Source of the DNA: Lysobacterales bacterium
Lineage (GTDB): Bacteria; Pseudomonadota; Gammaproteobacteria; Xanthomonadales; Rhodanobacteraceae
NCBI GenBank assembly: GCA_017305135.1
Contig: JAFKNA010000015.1
Location: forward strand, 1 to 64,000
Length of the DNA stretch: 64,000 nt
Reading direction: 5' to 3'
The notes beneath the pieces are model-generated. The model was not told the DNA's origin. It ran no database searches and saw only the letters and a program-made list of their open reading frames with translations. Shown here piece by piece: positions 1 to 5,274 of the stretch. A program made the translations under genes and the position numbers. Numbering within the stretch: position 1 is the stretch's first letter; every line of letters starts with the position of its first letter.

Positions 1-85
1 CCAGCACCACCAGCGGGTCGCCCAGCGCCTCCAGCTTGCGGTGGCGCGTGTCTTGATCGAACAGACCCAGCGAACGGTGCGACAT
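1..85 (-). CDS. IS5-family transposase, N-terminal fragment cut by window edge
   Basis: Reading leftward from an ATG at 85, the first 28 residues begin MSHRSLGLFDQD and continue with RKLEALGDPL. This resembles the start of IS5-family transposases, where an FD.D..RL.KL..LGDPL segment precedes the DDE domain. The rest lies outside the window, so integrity cannot be judged. The 69 bases between this start and the first cassette boundary at 154/155 should hold the end of the insertion sequence. A CTAG at 151-154 directly abuts the cassette junction, which suits IS5-group target choice (YTAR). The family call rests on a short stretch only. Confidence 0.5.
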   Translation of the reverse strand, partial: MSHRSLGLFDQDTRHRKLEALGDPLVVL

Positions 86-177
86 CGTGAGAACCTCGGC
101 AGGCAACAGGCGCTACCCTACGGGTTGCGGGGGATTATGCAAACCGCTCACTAGTTAGCCAGCAGAAGGGGGTACAC

Positions 178-699
178 GTGAAACCTAAGGCAATCGCATT
201 TCTGGCGCTAGCTTTTGTTTGCGCCTCTGCTCAAGCCAAAGATGGTTTGGTGGTGCACTTCACCATCACCAAGACGGCTGGCAACAATGTCAGTACCTAC
301 ACCAATGGTGTGCTCATGGGTCTCACTGAGACTTCAACCTTTACGTTTCCAGGCCAGTATCAGGTTTTGGTCGAGGCGCGGGCAGCGGGCGACGGCGCGG
401 AGAATCTCGTCGTCACAGTAAAAGATCTTTCCAGTGGCAAGCCGGTCTATGCGGGGAGCGGCGCGGCAAATGTGCAGGTTGGCAAGTCGACAACCATTCC
501 CTTTTACCAGCTAGGAAAACTCTGAACAAGTCTCTCGACGTCATGCCCGCGAAAGCGGGCATCCATTGAAAACAGCAACTTGGACTCCCGCTTTCGCGGG
601 AGTGACGGCTTGTTCAGAGTTTCCCTAGCGCAAGCAAGCGCCAGCTACAAGGTCTTCGTAGATACGTCGTACGGGCAACTCCCCAAGTCGGCAAACTAG
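178..699 (+). pseudogene. Cassette 1 exported protein, interrupted by a MITE
   Basis: A GTG start at 178 follows a purine-rich ribosome site (AGAAGGGGG). The product begins with a clear signal peptide (MKPKAIAFLALAFVCASAQA, cleavage after AQA) and a beta-rich domain of unknown function. As it stands the frame stops at 525 after 115 residues. The last four residues and the stop come from an inserted repeat at 515-624. Removing that repeat and one CTAG copy joins codon 111 to codons beginning at 625 and adds 24 residues, ending GQLPKSAN with a stop at 697-699. That stop lies one base before the attC, as is normal for cassette genes. The intact protein would be 135 residues. The truncated form may still be made. 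I do not recognise the family. Confidence 0.8.
515..624. mobile_element. MITE copy 1, IS5-like ends, carrying two REP-type hairpins
   Basis: The element is 110 bp and is flanked by a CTAG duplication (511-514 and 625-628). Its ends are inverted repeats: GAAAACTCTGAACAAG on the left and CTTGTTCAGAGTTTCC on the right. Inside are two hairpins, GCCCGC-GAAA-GCGGGC (about 544-559) and CTCCCGC-TTTC-GCGGGAG (about 585-602). The GGAA....GAACAAG end and the 4-bp YTAR target resemble the IS5 group, so an IS5 transposase may mobilise it in trans (inference). There is no coding capacity. Confidence 0.85.
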
Positions 700-762
700 C
701 TGCTGGCTAACATTTCATTCCAGCGGACGCGCTACGCGCGCCGCTAAATTCAAGCGTTAGAT
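700..762 (+). other. attC site of cassette 1
   Basis: R'' is GGCTAAC (705-711) and R' is GTTAGAT (756-762). The inner arms fold on GCGGACGCGC...GCGCGCCGC. The whole site is about 58 bases and almost identical inside to the next attC. The extended R'' arm CTGCTGGCTAAC matches the reverse complement of the cassette's own start at 154-165. Confidence 0.85.
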
Positions 763-765
763 GTT

Positions 766-1113
766 ATGAGCCTCGTACCTATCGCGTGCCCACAGTCTGA
801 ATCGGAGCTCGCGTGCATGCTGTGCGAACTGGAGGCTCACGGTATCCGTGCATTTGTGCAAGGCGCAGGTTTTGGGTCGTTATGGCCTGGCGCTCAAATC
901 TCGGGGTACAACATGCGCCGCATCATGGTGTCAGGTTTCGATGTGTCGCAAGCCAATCACGCACTCGCAATGTTCACGCATCCGGCCGGACCAGCAAGCT
1001 CGTATCAGTGGCCTGGCTTGTTTCACGTGCTTCGTATGGTTCTCGAAGTCGGACTTATTAGCTGGTGCGTACCGGCTGGCCCGCGGAACCGCCCATGCAG
1101 AGAGAACATCTAA
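766..1113 (+). CDS. Cassette 2 protein, DUF2007-like
   Basis: The ATG at 766 is nine bases inside the cassette, and the TAA stop at 1111-1113 lies within the attC R'' box, so the gene fills the cassette. The first 70 residues (MSLVPIACPQSESELACMLC, then LEAHGIRAFVQGAGFGSL, then RIMVSGFDVSQANHAL) match the pattern of the DUF2007 'putative signal transducing protein' domain: a beta strand, a helix that reads out 'AE.A...L...GI.A', then a valine-rich strand and a helix. The last 45 residues have no recognised domain and include a hydrophobic run (LFHVLRMVLEVGLISWCV) that could be a membrane segment. Function is unknown. Codon usage is less GC-biased than in chromosomal genes nearby. Confidence 0.7.
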   Translation: MSLVPIACPQSESELACMLCELEAHGIRAFVQGAGFGSLWPGAQISGYNMRRIMVSGFDVSQANHALAMFTHPAGPASSYQWPGLFHVLRMVLEVGLISWCVPAGPRNRPCRENI

Positions 1114-1165
1114 CTACTCATTCCAGCGGACGCGCTGCGCGCGCCACTAAATTCAGGCGTTAGCT
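1108..1165 (+). other. attC site of cassette 2
   Basis: R'' is ATCTAAC (1108-1114) and R' is GTTAGCT (1159-1165). The inner part, ATTCCAGCGGACGCGCT then GCGCGCCACTAAATTCAGGC, is nearly the same as in the attC of cassette 1. This suggests the two cassettes acquired their attC in the same integron lineage. Confidence 0.88.
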
Positions 1166-1188
1166 GTCTATCGTATAAGGAGAGTGCT

Positions 1189-1530
1189 ATGCGCATAACG
1201 AATCTTACGTTCCTTGCATTCTACTTGAATAGCGCTTTGGACACGGGAAAGTACAATGATGTCGGTTTCGATGAGGTTGCACGACATATTGAAGAAGGAA
1301 CCATATTCGAGCTCCTTGCCAGTCGCCTTTCAGGCGACATCGATCTCAGCATTTTTGATGAGCCGAAGAAGAGCGAACTTCTTCAAGAGTGGCAAGACAT
1401 GCTCGCTGCAGTCAGCGCTCGCAGAAAGTTTGGGGTACAAAACAACGGGCTATGTTTGCTGGTCGCGTACCTTCTTGAAGGCATCCAGCGTCGCCAAGAT
1501 TCGAACCCCAAAGTCGGGAAGCACAGCTAG
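1189..1530 (+). CDS. Cassette 3 hypothetical protein, 113 aa
   Basis: The ATG at 1189 is preceded by a strong ribosome site (AAGGAG, 1177-1182). The product is a soluble, mostly helical 113-residue protein that I do not recognise. It has an acidic stretch (DEVARHIEEGTIFELLASRL, then DIDLSIFDEPKKSELLQEW) and a hydrophobic C-terminal helix (NGLCLLVAYLLEGI). No signal peptide or obvious catalytic motif is visible. The stop at 1528-1530 overlaps the R'' box of the cassette's attC. GC content is low for this genome, as expected for a mobile cassette. Confidence 0.7.
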   Translation: MRITNLTFLAFYLNSALDTGKYNDVGFDEVARHIEEGTIFELLASRLSGDIDLSIFDEPKKSELLQEWQDMLAAVSARRKFGVQNNGLCLLVAYLLEGIQRRQDSNPKVGKHS

Positions 1531-1596
1531 CAAGGCGCTCCAGCCGACCGTCCAACTGCTGCGCAGTCGGCTGGCGGCTGAGCTTAGGCGTTAGGT
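1525..1596 (+). other. attC site of cassette 3
   Basis: R' is GTTAGGT (1590-1596). R'' is AGCTAGC (1525-1531), one base off the AGCTAAC predicted from the cassette's own start. The arms include a perfect CCAGCCGAC/GTCGGCTGG stem. The site is 72 bases and unlike the first two attC sites inside, so this cassette probably has a different origin. Confidence 0.75.
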
Positions 1597-1599
1597 GCC

Positions 1600-2025
1600 A
1601 TGGAAAATTTGCGCGAGCAGTTGGTTAGCGTGACTCTGGCGTGGGAGCGTGCATTCGGCAATGCACCGCAGATCACCACTGTTCTTTCGGAGTACGACGC
1701 CGCGCGCCTCATCGGCTGTTCGACAGACTCGTACTCCTGCGCTATGCAGGGCATCACCGCCGTTCAAAAGGGCCATGACTTCCTCTTCAATGGCCACCGC
1801 TATCAAGTTAAGGGCAACCGCCCCAGTGGCAAGCCTGGCAGTTTCGTCACTTGGGTGCCCAAGGCCGCCAACTACAACTGGGACTACCTGATCTGGGTTC
1901 TCTATGACTCTCAGTACCAGATCCAAGAGGCATGGCAATGGGAGGTCTCGGCGTATCGGGATGCCTTTGGCGGCATCAAACGGCTATCACCGGCCCATCT
2001 ACGCCTTGGCAAGCAGCTGGCGTAA
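1600..2025 (+). CDS. Cassette 4 hypothetical protein, 141 aa
   Basis: The ATG at 1600 lies nine bases inside the cassette. The product is a soluble 141-residue protein rich in aromatic residues, with segments SEYDAARLIGCSTDSYSCAM, FLFNGHRYQVKGNRPSGKPG, and WDYLIWVLYDSQYQIQEAW. The order acidic helix, beta hairpin, QVK strand and a later WDYLIWV strand loosely recalls PD-(D/E)xK nuclease folds, but no convincing catalytic set can be assigned. I treat it as unknown. The stop at 2023-2025 is seven bases before the R'' box. Base composition is lower in GC than the chromosomal genes. Confidence 0.72.
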   Translation: MENLREQLVSVTLAWERAFGNAPQITTVLSEYDAARLIGCSTDSYSCAMQGITAVQKGHDFLFNGHRYQVKGNRPSGKPGSFVTWVPKAANYNWDYLIWVLYDSQYQIQEAWQWEVSAYRDAFGGIKRLSPAHLRLGKQLA

Positions 2026-2031
2026 GCTGGC

Positions 2032-2143
2032 ACCTGACAATGCGTTCAAACCGAAGCCGCTTCGTTCCACCAACCACATGGCAGGTAAAGCTTGCCATGT
2101 GGTTGGCTCCGCTACGCAGCTCGGCTTAACTTGGGCGTTAGGG
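2032..2143 (+). other. attC site of cassette 4, long, with 14-bp hairpin
   Basis: R'' is ACCTGAC (2032-2038; ACCTAAC expected) and the R' core is GTTAG (2137-2141), followed by GG. The centre holds a perfect hairpin with arms CCAACCACATGGCA and TGCCATGTGGTTGG. The site is about 112 bases. The final GG of R' belongs to the left end of the second MITE, so the element appears to sit on the cassette boundary itself. Confidence 0.72.
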
Positions 2144-2249
2144 AAGCTCTGAAAAGTCGTCACTCCCGCGGAAGCGGGAGTCCAAGTTGCTGCTTCAATG
2201 GATGCCCGCTTTCGCGGGCATGACGTCGAAAGGTTTGATCAGAGTTTCC
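2142..2249. mobile_element. MITE copy 2, opposite orientation, on the attC core
   Basis: The reverse complement of this 108-bp stretch matches copy 1 almost throughout, including both hairpins and the spacer CATTGAA..CAGCAACTTGGA. Left end GGAAGCTCTGAAAAG; right end GATCAGAGTTTCC. It is preceded by TTAG (2138-2141), which fits a YTAR target, and followed by CCAG, so any target duplication has decayed or the right flank was rearranged. Confidence 0.8.
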
Positions 2250-2540
2250 CCAGCTCAGACATTGGCCCCGATGAACCAACGCACGAGCGGCACAATGACT
2301 TCTTGGCTCACAGGCCACTGCCTGGGATTGGCTTTGAGCATGATGATCCATTCCGGCGACCCCCTGCGTCCATGCGCCGAGCTCCTTCGGGCTGGCGTAA
2401 CAGATCGCTCCCCGGCGATCCGTTCAATGGATGCCGCTTCCGCGGGCATGACGCCAGGAGGCTGGATCAGAACTTCCCAGGTTTCCAGTCGAATCCGACT
2501 ACGCTCCTGAGTGCACGTACAGGAAGCAGCGCGAGGCGGC
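2250..2540. other. Eroded segment with decayed MITE copy 3
   Basis: No credible gene is visible between copy 2 and the first chromosomal gene. At about 2421-2477 a sequence TTCAATGGATGCC-GCTTCCGCGGGCATGACG followed by GGATCAGAACTTCCC repeats the right half of copy 2 with several changes. The left half of this third copy is unrecognisable. The stretch 2250-2400 may be the remains of a fifth cassette, but no attC is seen in it. Confidence 0.5.
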
Positions 2541-2729
2541 TCATTCGGGCTCCTGTTCCGCCGCCGGACGTGTGCCTCCGGCCTTGATGCGTCCGGCCTT
2601 GCGCAGCGCATCGCGGAGCAGGTACTCGATCTGCGCATTGACCGAGCGCAGTTCGTCGTCCGCCCAGCGCTGCACGGCTTCCAGCACCGGGGCGCTGATG
2701 CGCAGCGGGTAGGCCTTCTTTTCGGTCAT
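2541..2729 (-). CDS. Small ribbon-helix-helix-like protein, 62 aa
   Basis: The product starts [20 protein letters not shown] and continues [22 protein letters not shown]. This is the beta strand-helix-helix pattern of Arc/MetJ-type DNA-binding proteins: YPLRIS forms the strand, the [15 protein letters not shown] helix follows. Such proteins bind operators as dimers. The gene starts eight bases after the stop of the SPFH gene and is probably its operon partner. This pairing with a membrane-scaffold gene may mean autoregulation of the pair. Alternative: an antitoxin-like regulator without a toxin partner. No toxin gene is adjacent. Confidence 0.72.
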   Translation of the reverse strand: MTEKKAYPLRISAPVLEAVQRWADDELRSVNAQIEYLLRDALRKAGRIKAGGTRPAAEQEPE

Positions 2730-2737
2730 GCGTTGCG

Positions 2738-3604
2738 TCAGCCGTAGAGGCTGCCGGCGTTGACGACCGGCTGCGTAGCGCGATCGCCGCAGAGGACCAC
2801 CAGCAGGTTGCTGACCATCGCCGCCCGGCGTTCCTCGTCGAGGTCGACCACGCCGCGACCGGCCAGCTGGGCCAGCGCCATCTCCACCATGCCGACGGCG
2901 CCTTCCACGATGCGTTCGCGGGCGGCGACGATGGCACCGGCCTGCTGGCGCTGCAGCATCGCCTGGGCGATCTCCGGCGCGTAGGCGAGGTGGCTGATGC
3001 GTGCCTCGATCACCTTGACGCCGGCCTGGCCGAGGCGCGCCTGGATCTGTTCGCCAAGGTGGGCGTTGACCTCCTCGGGGTGGCTGCGTAGTGAGGGGCG
3101 GTCGTCGTGGCCATCGTAGGGATAGCTCTGCGCCATCTGGCGCAGGGCCGATTCGGACTGGATCTGCACGAAGTTCTCGTAGTCGTCGACGCAGAACACG
3201 GCTTCGGCGGTATCGATCACCTGCCACACCACGACCGCGGCGATCTCGATCGGATTGCCGTCGTTGTCGTTGACCTTGAGCTTGCCCGATTCGAAGTTGC
3301 GCACGCGCAGCGAGACCGGCTGGCGCGCGTAGAAGGGGTTCGTCCAGCGCAGGCCGGGAATCTGTACGGTGCCCGCGTAGCCGCCGAAGAGCTGCATCAC
3401 CTGGCCCTGGTTGGGCTGCACCTGGAAGAAGCCGCGGCTCAGGAACCCGAGGACCGCGATGACGATGGCGACCGGAGCGATCCGGCCCGGGGTCGCGCCG
3501 GCCTGCAGGGTGGCCACCAGCCACCAGGCCGCGAGCAGCCAGGCGACGAAGAAGGCGAGGGCGGTGGGAATGCCGGGAACGGAAAACGCATTGCGCTCTT
3601 TCAT
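2738..3604 (-). CDS. SPFH/Band 7 domain membrane protein
   Basis: The ATG at 3604 has a GAGG ribosome site five bases upstream; a GTG two codons earlier is possible. The 288-residue product has two hydrophobic segments (residues about 13-32 and 42-60), then an SPFH domain (about 65-230: [20 protein letters not shown], later [54 protein letters not shown]). SPFH proteins form membrane-bound oligomeric scaffolds in lipid microdomains. It is followed by a small ribbon-helix-helix-like gene in the same operon. An AT-rich palindrome lies 64 bp upstream. The precise role is unknown. Confidence 0.88.
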   Translation of the reverse strand: MKERNAFSVPGIPTALAFFVAWLLAAWWLVATLQAGATPGRIAPVAIVIAVLGFLSRGFFQVQPNQGQVMQLFGGYAGTVQIPGLRWTNPFYARQPVSLRVRNFESGKLKVNDNDGNPIEIAAVVVWQVIDTAEAVFCVDDYENFVQIQSESALRQMAQSYPYDGHDDRPSLRSHPEEVNAHLGEQIQARLGQAGVKVIEARISHLAYAPEIAQAMLQRQQAGAIVAARERIVEGAVGMVEMALAQLAGRGVVDLDEERRAAMVSNLLVVLCGDRATQPVVNAGSLYG

Positions 3605-3667
3605 GGGCACCTCGATGGGAAGGAAGGGCTCGGCGCTCCGGCGATGCGACTGATCGCCGCAAGAAAG

Positions 3668-3682
3668 ATATCAAAACGATAT
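3668..3682. promoter_or_regulatory. Palindrome upstream of the SPFH operon (operator candidate)
   Basis: ATATC-AAAAC-GATAT is a 5-5-5 inverted repeat in an AT-rich island between the SPFH gene (minus) and the LRR gene (plus). It lies 64 bp ahead of the SPFH start. The 302-base gap 3605-3906 shows nothing else clear besides the LRR ribosome site at 3894-3900. Whether the small ribbon-helix-helix protein binds here is a guess. Confidence 0.45.
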
Positions 3683-3906
3683 TGTTATGCCAAGAAGGCC
3701 GACCGCGTGCAGGCGGGGTTCCACCCGGTTCAGACCGCGCGCAGTACAAGCATTGGTGCAGCCCCGTCACGGGAGCTGCATGGAGCCCGGCTCCGCGAAG
3801 TACAGGGAACCCTGATCCCGATCGCCCCCGCCATCGATCGCCGGGCGGAGTCGCGTGTGAGGGGAAATCAGGCCGCCGCCACGGCGCTGCGAAAGGAGAG
3901 AAGCCG

Positions 3907-5265
3907 ATGTTCACGGATTCGAGATACGCTGGATCGGGCCCCGCGCGTTTCCCATCGATGCTGGTGCTGCTCGGCCTGGCGATCGCCCTGGTGCCGGCAC
4001 CGGCGGCCGCCATCAACGCTGGCGAGCGCCAGGCGCTGCTCGACATCTACGCGGCGACCGCGGGCCCGGGCTGGACGCGCAACGGTGGCTGGACGGGTGC
4101 CGCGGGCAGCGAATGCAGCTGGCAGGGCGTGGGTTGTGACGCTGCCGGCGAGCACGTCACCCAGCTCGACCTCGGCACCAACAACCTGGTCGGCAGCCTG
4201 CCCGCACTCGACGGACTGCCCTGGTTGCAGGTGCTCTACGTCGACCACAACGCGTTGAGCGGGCACATTCCCTCGTTCGACAACCTGACGAACCTCGTCA
4301 GCGTCTCCGTCGACAGCTGCAGTTTCGACGGACCGCTGCCGGGCTTGGCGCAGGCGACCGGAATCGAGGCCTTCTATGCCGGCGACAACCAGCTCAGCGG
4401 GACGATTCCGTCATTGCAGGGGCTGAGGCTCCTGCGCGATTTCCGCGTCGACGACAATGCGCTCACCGGCCCCTTGCCGTCGCTGTCGGGCCTGGACAGC
4501 CTGGAGGTGTTCATTGCCGGCGGCAATGCGCTGGAGGGCGCGATTCCTCCGCTCGCCGGGCTCGATGCGCTGGCCGTGTTCGAGGTCGAACACAACCAGC
4601 TCAGCGGCCCGATTCCGCCGCTGGCCGGCCTCGCCTCACTGCAACTGTTTTCGGCCGACGTGAACCAGCTCAGCGGCCCGATCCCGCCCCTCGCCGGCGC
4701 CCTCGCCCTGCGTGGTTTCTACGCCGGCAGCAACCAGCTGAGTGGCCCGATCCCGCCGCTCCACGACCTGCCGCAACTGCGCTCGTTCTACGCCTATGCG
4801 AACCGCCTCGACGGCCCCATCCCGTCGCTGGCGGACCTGCCGGCGCTGCAGGAGTTCTACGTTGCCCACAACCAGCTCGAAGGACCGCTGCCCGGGTTGC
4901 AGGGCCTGGAGGCGCTGAGCGCCTTCGATGCCAGGTACAACCGGATCGACGGGCCCATTCCGTCGCTTCAGGGCCTCGGTCGATTGACCCTGCTGCGTCT
5001 TGCCTTCAACCACCTGGGTGGGCCGGTGCCGTCGCTGGATGGGCTCACCGCGCTGCAGCACATCGAACTCGCCCACAACGAACTGTCAGGCGCCATGCCG
5101 CCGGCCCCGAGCCCGAACAGCCTCGTCCCCGGCGGCTCGACGCTGTGCCCGAACCGGCTCGAGCGCGCGCCCGATCCGGACTGGGCCCTCGCGACCGGCA
5201 TCACGCCCTGGTATTCGAGCTGTTTCGAGGACCTCATCTTCATCGATGGGTTCGACGGCGACTGA
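3907..5265 (+). CDS. Secreted leucine-rich-repeat protein with IFxDGF tail
   Basis: The ATG at 3907 follows AAAGGAGAG. A signal peptide spans about residues 1-35 (core [17 protein letters not shown]). Residues 36-80 form a plant-type LRR cap ([22 protein letters not shown]). From about 84 there are some 14 repeats of exactly 23 residues with pattern LxxFxxxxNxLxGPIPxLxGLxx, one shorter than the 24-residue plant-type repeat. A short C-terminal region with two cysteines ends [11 protein letters not shown]. Leucine-rich repeats of this kind bind proteins or glycans, here presumably outside the cell. The tail recurs on two other exported proteins in this window. The gene converges with the S53 peptidase gene; stops are 10 bases apart. 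Confidence 0.85.
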   Translation: MFTDSRYAGSGPARFPSMLVLLGLAIALVPAPAAAINAGERQALLDIYAATAGPGWTRNGGWTGAAGSECSWQGVGCDAAGEHVTQLDLGTNNLVGSLPALDGLPWLQVLYVDHNALSGHIPSFDNLTNLVSVSVDSCSFDGPLPGLAQATGIEAFYAGDNQLSGTIPSLQGLRLLRDFRVDDNALTGPLPSLSGLDSLEVFIAGGNALEGAIPPLAGLDALAVFEVEHNQLSGPIPPLAGLASLQLFSADVNQLSGPIPPLAGALALRGFYAGSNQLSGPIPPLHDLPQLRSFYAYANRLDGPIPSLADLPALQEFYVAHNQLEGPLPGLQGLEALSAFDARYNRIDGPIPSLQGLGRLTLLRLAFNHLGGPVPSLDGLTALQHIELAHNELSGAMPPAPSPNSLVPGGSTLCPNRLERAPDPDWALATGITPWYSSCFEDLIFIDGFDGD

Positions 5266-5274
5266 TGCCGGCGC

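Larger units (their letters stand above)
155..2143 (+). mobile_element. Integron gene-cassette array, four cassettes
   Basis: Four short plus-strand genes are each followed by an attC recombination site. The junctions fall after the G of GTTAGCC (154), GTTAGAT (756), GTTAGCT (1159), GTTAGGT (1590) and GTTAGGG (2137). The start of each cassette is the reverse complement of its own R'' box: cassette 1 opens TTAGCCAGCAG and its attC opens CTGCTGGCTAAC; cassette 2 opens TTAGATGTT and its attC has AACATCTAAC. This is the signature of excisable circular cassettes. No integrase or attI is in the window; the integrase would be expected to the left. Base composition is clearly less GC-rich than the surrounding chromosome. 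Confidence 0.85.

Noticed and set aside
86..154. Integron attI site
   Set aside because: The sequence cannot be told apart from the end of an insertion sequence, and no integrase is next to it.
2541..4046. A 501-codon frame covering the small ribbon-helix-helix gene and running antisense to the LRR start
   Set aside because: Only the last 62 codons look like a protein; the rest is out of frame with the SPFH gene it overlaps.
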